This document shows, one piece after another, positions 15,849 through 24,331 of a stretch of 64,000 bases of DNA. Positions within the stretch are counted from its first letter, which is position 1; every line of letters starts with the position of its first letter. The notes beneath the pieces are model-generated. The model did no database searches and was not told the origin of the DNA. It was given only the letters and a program-made list of their open reading frames with translations. Location: contig NZ_DLHR01000006.1 in the NCBI RefSeq assembly GCF_002483315.1, positions 231,436 through 295,435 of the forward strand, in the 5' to 3' direction. The translations under genes and the position numbers were made by a program. This DNA is from Flavobacterium sp. UBA7663 (lineage in GTDB: Bacteria; Bacteroidota; Bacteroidia; Flavobacteriales; Flavobacteriaceae).

Positions 15849-17426
15849 TTATATTCTCCCTTCTTTTTTACGTTTTTTATATGCAACAAATACTAAATAT
15901 GAAATACCTAAGAATACTAAAAGTAATAGCAATCTTGAAGCATTTACAAATAAAATAGTTTCGTTTAATAACTCTAATTCTTTAGGATCTGTTGTAGTTG
16001 CAATTTTTTGATAAATATCCTTGTTGATGATTTTATCCCATACTCCAGGTAAACTTGAGAAAAAGACAACTCCTAAAAATAAAGGGGTAACATATTTAAT
16101 AATAAATTTATATACGCTAGGAACTTTAATATCTGCACCTGTTGTAATTTCTTTCCAACCTTTATCCATTCCAAAAATCCATGCGAAAAGTATAATTTCA
16201 AAGAAAGCAAAGACTACTAATGAGAAAGTTCCTGCCCAGTAATCGTATTCATCAAAAACTCCGTAGTTAAAGAATAAAACAGTTGGTAATCCTAATAAGA
16301 ATACTAAACCTCCAAATGCCCAAGCTGCATTTTTGTGTTTCCAACCAAATTCATCTTTTAAGAATCCCATAACTGGAGTTCCCATTGCTAAAGAAGAGGT
16401 AACTCCTGCGAAAAACAATAAACCAAACCAACATACTCCACATAATATGGCTAAAACTGTTCCCCATTGCTCAAATAAGAATGGTAACGTTTTAAATCCT
16501 AATCCTAAACCTCCTGTTTGGGTCATTTCTAAAACTTTATCAACTCCTAAATAACCTACAGAAATTGGGATAATAATTGCAGCTCCTAAAACCACTTCAA
16601 CAAATTCATTCATCCATCCAGCACTCATAGCATTCAAGGCAATATCGTCATTCTTTTTAACATAAGAAGCATAACACTGAATTGAACCCATACCTACTGA
16701 AAGCGTAAAGAAAATTTGACCAGCTGCAGCTAACCATACTTTTGGAGACCATATCGTAGAAAAATCAGGTGTCCATAAGAAATTCAGTCCAACAGAAGCG
16801 TCATTGATGGCTCCAGCAACTCCAGCTTCAACATTAAAAGCCATTATTGCTAAGAAAACACCAAAAACAATTAATAATGGCATTCCTATTTTAGCAACTT
16901 TCTCAACACCTCCACTTAAACCTTTAGATAAAATCCAAGTATTTAAAAGCAAACAAAGTAACCAAAAGAAAATTGTTTCAAACGGCATTTCTAATCCAAC
17001 ATAACTATTGAAAAATCCAGCTACTTCATCTTGGGTTTGTCCAGCAAAAGTTCTAGAAATACTATGCCAAACCCAGCTTAAAGTCCATGATTCTAAATAA
17101 CAATAGTAAGCAGCAACGGCTAAATTGGTAAAAATTCCAAAAACACCAATGTATTTCCAAAATTTTCTTTTATCCATACTATCTAAGATAAATGGCGTAC
17201 TGTGATGACCGTATTTTCCACCGAATCTTCCCATACTCCATTCTACGAATAGCAACGGAATTCCCATTAATAAAAAACACACTAAATAAGGAACAATAAA
17301 AGCTCCTCCTCCATTTTGAACTGCCTGAACAGGAAACCTTAAAAAGTTACCCAATCCAACGGCGTTTCCTGCCATGGCTAAAATAAGTCCAACTCGTGAA
17401 CCCCACGATTCTACTTTTGCAGTCAT
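15849..17426 (-). CDS. Sodium-dependent amino-acid transporter, NSS/SNF family (MetP-like)
   Basis: The 525-aa inner-membrane protein belongs to the neurotransmitter:sodium symporter family. The TM1 signature GNAVGLGNFLRFPVQAVQNG (about residues 20-39), which forms sodium and substrate sites, is intact, and about 12 hydrophobic segments follow. It is cotranscribed with a tiny single-span protein whose start lies two bases beyond the stop, the arrangement seen for MetP-MetS. A promoter of TTTG-N18-TATCTTTG form lies at 17481-17452. The substrate is likely a neutral amino acid such as methionine or alanine, which cannot be settled here. Confidence 0.9.
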   Translation of the reverse strand: MTAKVESWGSRVGLILAMAGNAVGLGNFLRFPVQAVQNGGGAFIVPYLVCFLLMGIPLLFVEWSMGRFGGKYGHHSTPFILDSMDKRKFWKYIGVFGIFTNLAVAAYYCYLESWTLSWVWHSISRTFAGQTQDEVAGFFNSYVGLEMPFETIFFWLLCLLLNTWILSKGLSGGVEKVAKIGMPLLIVFGVFLAIMAFNVEAGVAGAINDASVGLNFLWTPDFSTIWSPKVWLAAAGQIFFTLSVGMGSIQCYASYVKKNDDIALNAMSAGWMNEFVEVVLGAAIIIPISVGYLGVDKVLEMTQTGGLGLGFKTLPFLFEQWGTVLAILCGVCWFGLLFFAGVTSSLAMGTPVMGFLKDEFGWKHKNAAWAFGGLVFLLGLPTVLFFNYGVFDEYDYWAGTFSLVVFAFFEIILFAWIFGMDKGWKEITTGADIKVPSVYKFIIKYVTPLFLGVVFFSSLPGVWDKIINKDIYQKIATTTDPKELELLNETILFVNASRLLLLLVFLGISYLVFVAYKKRKKEGRI

Positions 17427-17451
17427 ATAATTTTATTGGTTGTTAATTTTT

Positions 17452-17481
17452 CAAAGATAAGAAAACTATCTAAAAATCAAA
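17452..17481 (-). promoter_or_regulatory. Promoter of the NSS transporter operon
   Basis: The minus strand reads TTTG (17481-17478), 18 bases, TATCTTTG (17459-17452). The predicted transcription start is near 17446, about 20 bases before the ATG at 17426. Confidence 0.65.
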
Positions 17482-17504
17482 TAAAAGTTACATTTAATGA
17501 AATT

Positions 17505-17726
17505 TTATAAGTCAAAAACTGAACTTCTTTTAGTTTTTATCATATCTTTTAACTTTAAAAGGAATGCTAAAGTGAGATACAACCCAAACCCTAAGCCTAC
17601 AGTTATGAAAGATATGTAAATAAAAAACAAACGCACATTAGTTGCTCGCATTCCCAATCGGTCGGCTAAACGAGTTGCTACGAAAAATCCGTGCTTTTCA
17701 AAAAAGTGTAACAGGTTTTGAACCAT
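17505..17726 (-). CDS. PspC-domain membrane protein
   Basis: The 73-aa protein resembles PspC-family proteins: an N-terminal segment FVATRLADRLGMRATNVRLFFIYISF, followed by a hydrophobic stretch (about residues 31-60) and a basic tail. In enterobacteria PspC is a membrane sensor of envelope stress; in Bacteroidetes such single-domain proteins have no proven function. It lies 27 bases downstream of the DUF2851 gene on the same strand, so the two probably share the promoter at 19079-19049. Confidence 0.75.
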   Translation of the reverse strand: MVQNLLHFFEKHGFFVATRLADRLGMRATNVRLFFIYISFITVGLGFGLYLTLAFLLKLKDMIKTKRSSVFDL

Positions 17727-17753
17727 TTTTTATTTATTTTTTCAAAAATACGA

Positions 17754-19022
17754 TTATTTTTTAAGTATGAAATGCCCTACAGCACAATCTAAACATTTTT
17801 TTAAATCGCAATACTCCTTTTTTAATTGTAATAAAGCTTGTGATTCATATACATTTTCAGATGCAATACCAAAAGTCTTAAATTTATCAATAATAACATT
17901 TCTCTCTGACGGAATTGAATTGGCTAAATCAATCAAATCTTGTGTAATTTCTTTTTTCTGACTTAAGGCATAAGTAAAACGTAATGGAATAATGGTATTT
18001 ATTACTAATAATTCGATGAATGATTTTGAAAGTTTTTTCATCTTTTTCGAACTTTCTCTATCAAAATTGTAATGGGTTTCCCAATATTCGCTAACACCAA
18101 TATTAAAAACTTGATACAATTCATTTATAGAACTACAATTCATCACCAAAGAAAATAGATTCTTTTGATGAAAATACAAACTAGCCAATTGCACTAATCG
18201 AATAGTAGGAAAATTATCCGGACGATGTTTGAAAAATTCTACAGAACCAATCACTTTTTCATGTAATTGATGTTTCTGAACTAAGTAATAATAGGATTTT
18301 TGTAATTCTCTAGCATAACTATCTTGAAAATCATGTGTAAGTAAATTCGCTTGACCTAAAAGTAAAGCTTCCAGACTTTCTTGCTGAAACGATTCTTTTC
18401 TAACAACAGAAAAAGGAATAGATTTGGCTACTTTATAAAACATTTCGCCATTCGTATTCAATCCAAAATTCTTAGCTAAAAGACAAAACAAAACCGCTTC
18501 CCAATCTTGATTGGAAGTTTCCGCTAATTCAAAAATCAATTGAGATTTTCTTTCCAAACGTTCAAAAAACAAGCGTTCTTGCCAATTCTTAAAAATAAAA
18601 TCATCTACATTTCCAATTTCATTTTCACAATAAATCCAGGATTTCTTACTTATTAACGATTGATATTTATGCAAATCTGAAAGCGCAACATTTTCCTTGA
18701 GTTCTAATGTTGGGATTTCAGAATTATCTTTTCTGAAAATCGGCACATCATGTTCCCAAACTATATGTAAAATCACCGAATCATAGTTTGGATCTTTCTC
18801 GTGATTATGCACATACCAATCTGATGACTTGAGATGAATTTCTACATTTCCAGCCCATTTTTGATTTCCGATAATAAGTTGCGCATTAAAAAAATCAGGT
18901 CCAGCAAGTTGCAAATATTGACCTGAATTAAGAATCTGGATCGACTCTCCTTTTGTAGTTTTTAAATTGGCAATATCAAATTTCTTGAATTGCCACACGT
19001 GGTGCAAAAAATCTTCTTTCAT
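17754..19022 (-). CDS. DUF2851 family protein
   Basis: The 422-aa protein starts MKEDFLHHVWQFKKFDIANL, the characteristic N-terminus of the DUF2851 family in Bacteroidetes. Central motifs are GNVEIHLKSSDWYVHNHEKDPNYDSVILHIVWEHD (near residues 62-96), and the C-terminus carries a Cys cluster (C-x5-C-x2-C in YCDLKKCLDCAVG). The function of this family is unknown; no signal peptide is visible, so it is probably cytoplasmic. The frame is open 30 codons upstream, but those codons overlap the promoter; I chose ATG at 19022. It is divergent from the PNGase F-like gene. Confidence 0.85.
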   Translation of the reverse strand: MKEDFLHHVWQFKKFDIANLKTTKGESIQILNSGQYLQLAGPDFFNAQLIIGNQKWAGNVEIHLKSSDWYVHNHEKDPNYDSVILHIVWEHDVPIFRKDNSEIPTLELKENVALSDLHKYQSLISKKSWIYCENEIGNVDDFIFKNWQERLFFERLERKSQLIFELAETSNQDWEAVLFCLLAKNFGLNTNGEMFYKVAKSIPFSVVRKESFQQESLEALLLGQANLLTHDFQDSYARELQKSYYYLVQKHQLHEKVIGSVEFFKHRPDNFPTIRLVQLASLYFHQKNLFSLVMNCSSINELYQVFNIGVSEYWETHYNFDRESSKKMKKLSKSFIELLVINTIIPLRFTYALSQKKEITQDLIDLANSIPSERNVIIDKFKTFGIASENVYESQALLQLKKEYCDLKKCLDCAVGHFILKK

Positions 19023-19040
19023 TCTGTATGGCGTATATAA

Positions 19041-19071
19041 TTGAAAAACAAAGATAAAAAAATTATATTTG
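19041..19071 (+). promoter_or_regulatory. Promoter of the GLPGLI/PNGase F-like gene
   Basis: The plus strand reads TTG (19041-19043), 20 bases, TATATTTG (19064-19071). The predicted start of transcription is near 19077, about 13 bases before ATG 19090. It overlaps almost completely with the opposite-facing promoter at 19049-19079. Confidence 0.6.
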
Positions 19072-19079
19072 CGGAACAA
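19049..19079 (-). promoter_or_regulatory. Promoter of the DUF2851-PspC unit
   Basis: The minus strand reads TTG (19079-19077), 20 bases, TATCTTTG (19056-19049). Predicted transcription start is near 19043, about 20 bases before ATG 19022. It shares most of its bases with the plus-strand promoter of the divergent gene. Confidence 0.6.
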
Positions 19080-19089
19080 CCCAACTTTT

Positions 19090-20778
19090 ATGAAAAAATT
19101 TATAACCATCACATTATTAAGTCTTTTTACTTTTGCGCAATCTCAAACTAGCACAAAACCGCCAAAAGGATTGAAAATTACGTATGCCAGAAGTTCAAAC
19201 GGAAAGCTAATTGAAAATCAAGATGCAATATTTGTTTTCACAAATCCAACAGAAACTTTAGTAACTACTGAAAAAATGAATTCAGGAAAAGCGGAATTTC
19301 CTTTCGAACAAACGTTAATCAATCGTTCTGAAAATAAAATTATTCAAGTTACCCAACTTAAAAAAGACAAATCGGTAACTACTGTTGATAGTCTTTCTTT
19401 AGCGAAACAAAACTTTGAGTTTTTATCGGATACCAAAACTATTTTGGGCTACAAATGCCAAAAAGCGAAAACGATAATCAATTCAAACACAATTGAACTT
19501 TGGTACACCAACGAATTACAAGTGAAAGGAGCGCCAACTACTTTAGGACAAAACATTGGCTTGGTTTTGGAAATGGTTCGCAATGGTAATTTTGTGATTT
19601 CGGCTACTAAAATCGAAAAAATGAAATCGGTGAGCCCGAATATGATTTTACAAAACAACACAACAAATAGTCCAGTTATAGATGGATTAACTTATAAAGA
19701 TTTGGTTTGGAAAAGCCGTTTTACAACGATTAAAGTGTTTGAAAATGAAATCATTAATTTTTCAGACGCTTCTAAATCAAATGACAGTATTTTACGATTT
19801 GCCAATGGAACTATTATTTTAAAGAAAATTACTTTTCCGGAAATTAAAAAAGGTGATTCAGTCTTTTTAGATTTAGCTGAACAATCTAATGGCGATGCTT
19901 ATGACAGAACGGGTTCGGTTTTTATAATTCCGCAAGACAAAAGGCTATCGTTTTTTGATGGTTTGCAAAATGGTCCTAAAACTTTACCTATTTATGAAAA
20001 CGGAAATGGAAAACAATATCAGGGTGTTGTGGCAACTCCAGAATTTTCTCCAATAATTGAATTGATGCGCTTTTTTACACCTTTCGGAATTAAGCAATAC
20101 AATTACATTCAATTGAAAGATAAAACCTGGCACGAAATTGTTCCGTACCGAATGGATATTACCGATTTAAAACCGAATTTATCAGGAAAAACGATTTATG
20201 TTGGAACTTTTATTGGTAATTATGACAAAGGTGGACATAAAATTTCAATGAATATAACCATTAATCCGAGCGAAAGTTCATTAGACAAAACCAATATTTC
20301 TATTCCGTTATTTAATACGACAAATGTGATGGAAATGGCAGGACAAGAATATGCTACGATGTTCAATCATGAAAAAGGATTGGAAGTTACTTTCACCTTA
20401 GATAAAGAAATCAAAAATGCAAAATTACGTTACATCACAACTGGTCATGGTGGTTGGGAAAACGGCGACGAATTTGTTCCAAAGAGAAATACCATTATTT
20501 TAAACGGAAAAGAAGTGTTTTCGTTTATTCCATGGCGACAAGATTGTGGCGGTTACCGATTGTTTAATCCAGCATCAGGAAATTTTAATGACGGCTTATC
20601 TTCTTCAGATTTGAGTCGTTCAAATTGGTGTCCAGGAACAGCAACGAATCCAATTTATATAGAATTAGGTGATTTGAAAGCGGGAACACATACGATACAA
20701 GTAAAAATCCCACAAGGACCAAACGAAGGAGGAAGTTTTAGTGCTTGGAATGTTTCAGGCGTTTTACAAGGAGAATAA
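19090..20778 (+). CDS. Secreted GLPGLI-like / peptide-N-glycosidase F-like fusion protein
   Basis: The 562-aa protein has a signal peptide (MKKFITITLLSLFTFAQSQ). Residues about 20-180 resemble GLPGLI-type Bacteroidetes domains (TKTILGYKCQKAKTII, IELWYTNELQ, GLVLEMVRNG). Residues about 210-560 resemble PNGase F, the amidase that removes N-glycans from Asn. In a hand alignment to the Elizabethkingia enzyme, the Asp60 region is YDRTGSV (Asp272), the Glu206 region is GDEFVPKRNTI (Glu461), and the NWCPG block (512-516) is kept. The Glu118 position appears to be Gly372. Activity is therefore plausible but unproven. An upstream TTG start would lie in the promoter; ATG 19090 is chosen. Confidence 0.8.
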   Translation: MKKFITITLLSLFTFAQSQTSTKPPKGLKITYARSSNGKLIENQDAIFVFTNPTETLVTTEKMNSGKAEFPFEQTLINRSENKIIQVTQLKKDKSVTTVDSLSLAKQNFEFLSDTKTILGYKCQKAKTIINSNTIELWYTNELQVKGAPTTLGQNIGLVLEMVRNGNFVISATKIEKMKSVSPNMILQNNTTNSPVIDGLTYKDLVWKSRFTTIKVFENEIINFSDASKSNDSILRFANGTIILKKITFPEIKKGDSVFLDLAEQSNGDAYDRTGSVFIIPQDKRLSFFDGLQNGPKTLPIYENGNGKQYQGVVATPEFSPIIELMRFFTPFGIKQYNYIQLKDKTWHEIVPYRMDITDLKPNLSGKTIYVGTFIGNYDKGGHKISMNITINPSESSLDKTNISIPLFNTTNVMEMAGQEYATMFNHEKGLEVTFTLDKEIKNAKLRYITTGHGGWENGDEFVPKRNTIILNGKEVFSFIPWRQDCGGYRLFNPASGNFNDGLSSSDLSRSNWCPGTATNPIYIELGDLKAGTHTIQVKIPQGPNEGGSFSAWNVSGVLQGE

Positions 20779-20810
20779 AAAAAGGACGTTCAATTGAACG
20801 TCCTTTTTTT
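20777..20810. terminator. Bidirectional terminator between convergent genes
   Basis: A 34-base perfect palindrome has GGACGTTCAA / TTGAACGTCC as core, flanked by A7 and T7. It serves the PNGase F-like gene (stop at 20776-20778) and the convergent cystathionine beta-synthase gene. Confidence 0.93.
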
Positions 20811-20813
20811 ATA

Positions 20814-22175
20814 TTATTTTATTGAACCAATAATATCATATTTAGTAATAATGTGATGTTTTCCATTTCCTAAATCGACTAAAACCGCTTGGTTATCTTT
20901 AGTAATTAGTTTAGAAACATCTTCTACAGGTGTTCCAATTTTTACAATTGGAAATGGTTTTCCCATTACTTCACGAATTGGTCTTTCTGCTGTGTTTTTA
21001 TCTGAAATAAAACTTTGGAATAAATCCGATTCATCAACAGAACCTACAAATCCATTTACATCAACTACTGGAATTTGAGAGATTTTATATTTTCTCATTC
21101 TTTCGATAGCATGAGAAACCAATTCTTCAGTACGAACAATAACTAATGGTTTGTCGATATGTTCTTTAATTAAATCTTCTGCTTTTGTAATTTCTTCTTC
21201 TATGAAACCTCTTTCTCGCATCCAATCATCGTTAAACATTTTCCCAACATAACGGCTTCCAGAATCATGAAATAAGACCACAACTACATCTTCTGGACCA
21301 AAGTGTTCTTTTAACTGCAATAAACCCTTTACAGCGGCTCCAGCAGAGTTTCCAACAAAAATCCCTTCTTCTAAAGCGATTTTTCTTGTATAAACGGCCG
21401 CATCTTTATCAGTAACTTTTGTAAAACCATCAATTAATGAAAAGTCAACGTTCTTAGGTAAAATGTCTTCACCTATTCCTTCTGTGATATACGAATAGAT
21501 TTCGTTCTCATCAAAAATTCCAGTTTCATGGTATTTTTTAAAAACCGAACCATAGGTATCAATTCCCCAAATTTTAATGTTTGGATTTTTTTCTTTCAAA
21601 TATTTAGCAACACCCGAAATGGTTCCACCAGTTCCAACACCCACTACAAAATGTGTGATTTTTCCTTCGGTTTGTACCCAAATTTCTGGACCTGTTTGTT
21701 CGTAATGTGCAATAGCATTACTAGGATTGTCATATTGATTTACGTACCAAGAATTTGGAATTTCTTCTCCTAATTTTTTAGACACTGAATAATAAGAACG
21801 AGGGTCAGTTGGTTCAACATCCGTTGGACAAACGATTACTTTTGCGCCTACAGCACGAAGAATGTCTGACTTTTCTTTAGATTGTTTATCAGAAATAACA
21901 AAAATACATTTGTACCCTTTTACGATTGCTGCTAAAGCTAAACCCATTCCGGTATTTCCTGAAGTTCCTTCAATGATAGTTCCTCCTGGTTTTAAACGAC
22001 CGTCTGCTTCTGCATCTTCAATCATTTTCACAGCCATTCTGTCTTTTACAGAATTTCCTGGATTGAAAGTTTCTACTTTAGCCAATACTAACGCATCAAC
22101 TTCAGCAGTTACTTTGTTTAATTGTACTAAAGGTGTATTACCAATTGTTTCTAATATATTTTTTGCGTATTTCAT
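20814..22175 (-). CDS. Cystathionine beta-synthase (PLP enzyme with tandem CBS domains)
   Basis: This PLP-dependent enzyme joins serine (or O-acetylserine) and a thiol such as homocysteine. It is 453 aa. The PLP lysine is Lys44 in NPGNSVKDRM, the substrate loop EGTSGNTG lies at 69-76, and the phosphate-binding loop GVGTGGTISG at 180-189. EGIGEDILPKNVD (233-245) is typical of the cystathionine synthase branch. Residues about 335-453 form two CBS domains, usually a regulatory module. There is no haem-binding N-terminal extension as in animal CBS. A cysteine-synthase activity cannot be excluded. Confidence 0.88.
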   Translation of the reverse strand: MKYAKNILETIGNTPLVQLNKVTAEVDALVLAKVETFNPGNSVKDRMAVKMIEDAEADGRLKPGGTIIEGTSGNTGMGLALAAIVKGYKCIFVISDKQSKEKSDILRAVGAKVIVCPTDVEPTDPRSYYSVSKKLGEEIPNSWYVNQYDNPSNAIAHYEQTGPEIWVQTEGKITHFVVGVGTGGTISGVAKYLKEKNPNIKIWGIDTYGSVFKKYHETGIFDENEIYSYITEGIGEDILPKNVDFSLIDGFTKVTDKDAAVYTRKIALEEGIFVGNSAGAAVKGLLQLKEHFGPEDVVVVLFHDSGSRYVGKMFNDDWMRERGFIEEEITKAEDLIKEHIDKPLVIVRTEELVSHAIERMRKYKISQIPVVDVNGFVGSVDESDLFQSFISDKNTAERPIREVMGKPFPIVKIGTPVEDVSKLITKDNQAVLVDLGNGKHHIITKYDIIGSIK

Positions 22176-22204
22176 TACTTATGAATGTCTGATATTAATT
22201 TTTG

Positions 22205-22234
22205 CAAAGATAGTGTGAATATTACGAATACAAA
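22205..22234 (-). promoter_or_regulatory. Promoter of the cystathionine beta-synthase gene
   Basis: The minus strand reads TTTG (22234-22231), 18 bases, TATCTTTG (22212-22205), about 30 bases before the ATG at 22175. Confidence 0.65.
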
Positions 22235-22248
22235 AATGAAAATGATTG

Positions 22249-22322
22249 GCTAACTAACCCTGATGGTAACGGTAGCTTTTTTGTTTGTTAAAAAACAAAA
22301 AACTATAGTGTACAGCAGGAAC
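22249..22322. ncRNA. Flavo-1-like structured intergenic element, copy B
   Basis: The ends match those of the element at 37367-37507: ACCCTGATGGTAA on the left and AGTGTACAGCAGGAA on the right. The middle is a long AT-rich inverted repeat (TAGCTTTTTTGTTT with AAACAAAAAACTA, one mismatch). It follows the porin gene stop and may also act as its terminator. Assignment to the Flavo-1 class is from memory of Flavobacteria intergenic elements and needs a covariance-model search. Confidence 0.45.
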
Positions 22323-22354
22323 ATGGAAACCAAGAAAGCCCAAGTGATTCGTTT

Positions 22355-24250
22355 CTACTTAAAGAAATTCCAAACTAAACCAAAGCGAACAATAAAATCA
22401 CGATAAGGATAATTTGGTGCAGAATAAAAATCATAACCCGTCCAAGCAGAGTTGAAATGTTCGGCTTTTAAGAAAATTCGGGTTTGTTTTACTCTTGCAT
22501 TTACAAAGAAATCAAACATAGGAAAGCCACCTATTTTAGTTTCATTTTGTATATAAAATTCGCCAAGCAAAGGATTATAATCGTTAGCGTAATATTCAGA
22601 AAAATATTGAAAGGTAACTCCAGTTTGTAAAAACATTGCCTTTTTAAAAACGTAATCTGAAAAATATAAAGTATTTCGGGTTACAATTTGAGGCACGTTA
22701 ACAACATCGTCTGATTGATCAACGGATTGATACAAAATGGTGTTATCTAAAGCTAATTTCCAAAACTTGATTTCTTTATTTGCTTTTACCGAAAGGTAAT
22801 TAATGGTCTTGTCGTATTGTACTGGCTTTACCATTAACTCTGTTATATCGTTTGTTTGATTATCAAAAAACAAGTGATCATTAATAACTTTGTATGTTGC
22901 AGAAACGCTTAACCATTTAGTTTGAGCTGAAAATTCAAACTGGTTCAGCTTTTCGTTTTTAAAATTATTAAACCAATTGTAATCCACATAACCACTTTGG
23001 TATAATGTGTAATTCAAATTAGGCAAACTATTTAATTTTTGGTATTTGAATTGAAAATTGTAATCATCATTCACTTTATAGTTTGCAGTAGCTTCTATAT
23101 TTGAAATCGATTGATCTGAAATTGATTGTGAAGCATGTAATCTTACATTAACATCGTTAATTAGATAGGAATAGTTACCTCCCACCATATTAATTCTATC
23201 TGAAACTGCATTTGGTACCGTTATATCACCAAGAGCATCATAAACAACGCTATTATAGTAATAGTTGTAATTGTTATCGTCTATAAAAAATTCCAAATCA
23301 CCATAAGATTTAGTTTTATAAGCTACTCCAAATTTATTGTATAAATGATTATATCGTGTTTTAGTATTAACGGTGTTAGTATAAGTATCACCAAATCTTT
23401 CGCTAATTGTAGGTTGTGTGAATTGGAAAAACTTATATTCTTGATTAAATTGATGTGTAAAAACTAAACTATTAGGATTTTTTTTATTTAACTTAAAAGA
23501 ATGATCAATAAAAAAACGATTCCCCTTTAAAAGTGATGTTGCATTTGTAAAATAAACTTCTATTCTTTCTCTTTCATTAAATGGATCTTCACTAGTTTCA
23601 AATTCTTCAGTATTTACAATTCCCCCATTTTCTTGATTCGATATATCTTGACCTGCAAAATGAGCATTTAGAATATAACGTTTATCATTAGTAAAGTAAC
23701 TAGCAGTAAATCTAAAATTACCTGAACTTGTTAAATTATTAACGTATTTACCTAAAGAACGAAGTCCGCGATAAGCGATTGAGAAATTAAGATTTGGCTT
23801 CGTATTAACGGTTAAAAAAGCATCTAAAGCTTGTCCTTGTTCCATAACCGTCTTAAAATACAAATCGGTTAAAGGAGTCGGCACCGAATAATACTTTATG
23901 TCATTAACCTCCAAATAATTAAAATGTTTGGCTTTAAAGCCAAAATTAGGGGCAGCACTTTTAGTGTACAATCCAAAATCTAAAGAATTATAAGTATGCC
24001 CTTCATTTGCAAAAGGCATCAATCCGAAAATATCTTTTCGCAATAAATTGTATTTATACTCACTTTGAATGGTAAGCGAAGTATCTACATAAGTAGTCTC
24101 TTTATGTAGGGTGTAGATTTTGTATAGATTAATTCTAAGTGAATCATTAATCAAAAAAAACTTATCAATGTCTTTTTTCTTTTTAGAAATAGAATCGTTC
24201 TGGCCGAAACAAATAGAACTAAGAAAAATAAATAAAACTAAAAATTTCAT
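22355..24250 (-). CDS. Putative outer-membrane porin (Bacteroidetes type)
   Basis: The 631-aa protein has a signal peptide (MKFLVLFIFLSSICFGQ). The rest alternates polar and aromatic residues with many terminal aromatic strands, as in outer-membrane beta barrels. It ends VRFGLVWNFFK, with a C-terminal aromatic typical of barrel proteins. The LRKDIFGLMPFANEGHTYNSLDF region (about 70-92) matches the putative porin family of Bacteroidetes (PF14121-like). The channel substrate is unknown. It lies downstream of a SusCD-lipoprotein unit but is separated by a terminator, and has its own -7 element (TATCTTTG, 24274-24267). Confidence 0.8.
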   Translation of the reverse strand: MKFLVLFIFLSSICFGQNDSISKKKKDIDKFFLINDSLRINLYKIYTLHKETTYVDTSLTIQSEYKYNLLRKDIFGLMPFANEGHTYNSLDFGLYTKSAAPNFGFKAKHFNYLEVNDIKYYSVPTPLTDLYFKTVMEQGQALDAFLTVNTKPNLNFSIAYRGLRSLGKYVNNLTSSGNFRFTASYFTNDKRYILNAHFAGQDISNQENGGIVNTEEFETSEDPFNERERIEVYFTNATSLLKGNRFFIDHSFKLNKKNPNSLVFTHQFNQEYKFFQFTQPTISERFGDTYTNTVNTKTRYNHLYNKFGVAYKTKSYGDLEFFIDDNNYNYYYNSVVYDALGDITVPNAVSDRINMVGGNYSYLINDVNVRLHASQSISDQSISNIEATANYKVNDDYNFQFKYQKLNSLPNLNYTLYQSGYVDYNWFNNFKNEKLNQFEFSAQTKWLSVSATYKVINDHLFFDNQTNDITELMVKPVQYDKTINYLSVKANKEIKFWKLALDNTILYQSVDQSDDVVNVPQIVTRNTLYFSDYVFKKAMFLQTGVTFQYFSEYYANDYNPLLGEFYIQNETKIGGFPMFDFFVNARVKQTRIFLKAEHFNSAWTGYDFYSAPNYPYRDFIVRFGLVWNFFK

Positions 24251-24266
24251 TAAATCAGATATTGGA

Positions 24267-24274
24267 CAAAGATA
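24267..24274 (-). promoter_or_regulatory. -7 element of the porin gene
   Basis: TATCTTTG on the minus strand, 17 bases before the ATG at 24250. No good -33 element is seen at the normal spacing; that position is occupied by the upstream gene's terminator hairpin. Confidence 0.45.
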
Positions 24275-24305
24275 AAAAAAAGACCATACAAAAGCATGGT
24301 CTTTT
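24274..24305 (-). terminator. Terminator of the SusCD-lipoprotein unit
   Basis: Ten-base stem AAAAGACCAT / ATGGTCTTTT with an 8-base loop, followed by a T-run in the direction of transcription. It lies 27 bases past the lipoprotein stop and directly abuts the porin -7 element. Confidence 0.85.
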
Positions 24306-24331
24306 AAGCATTAAATTTACTAAAAAACTAG

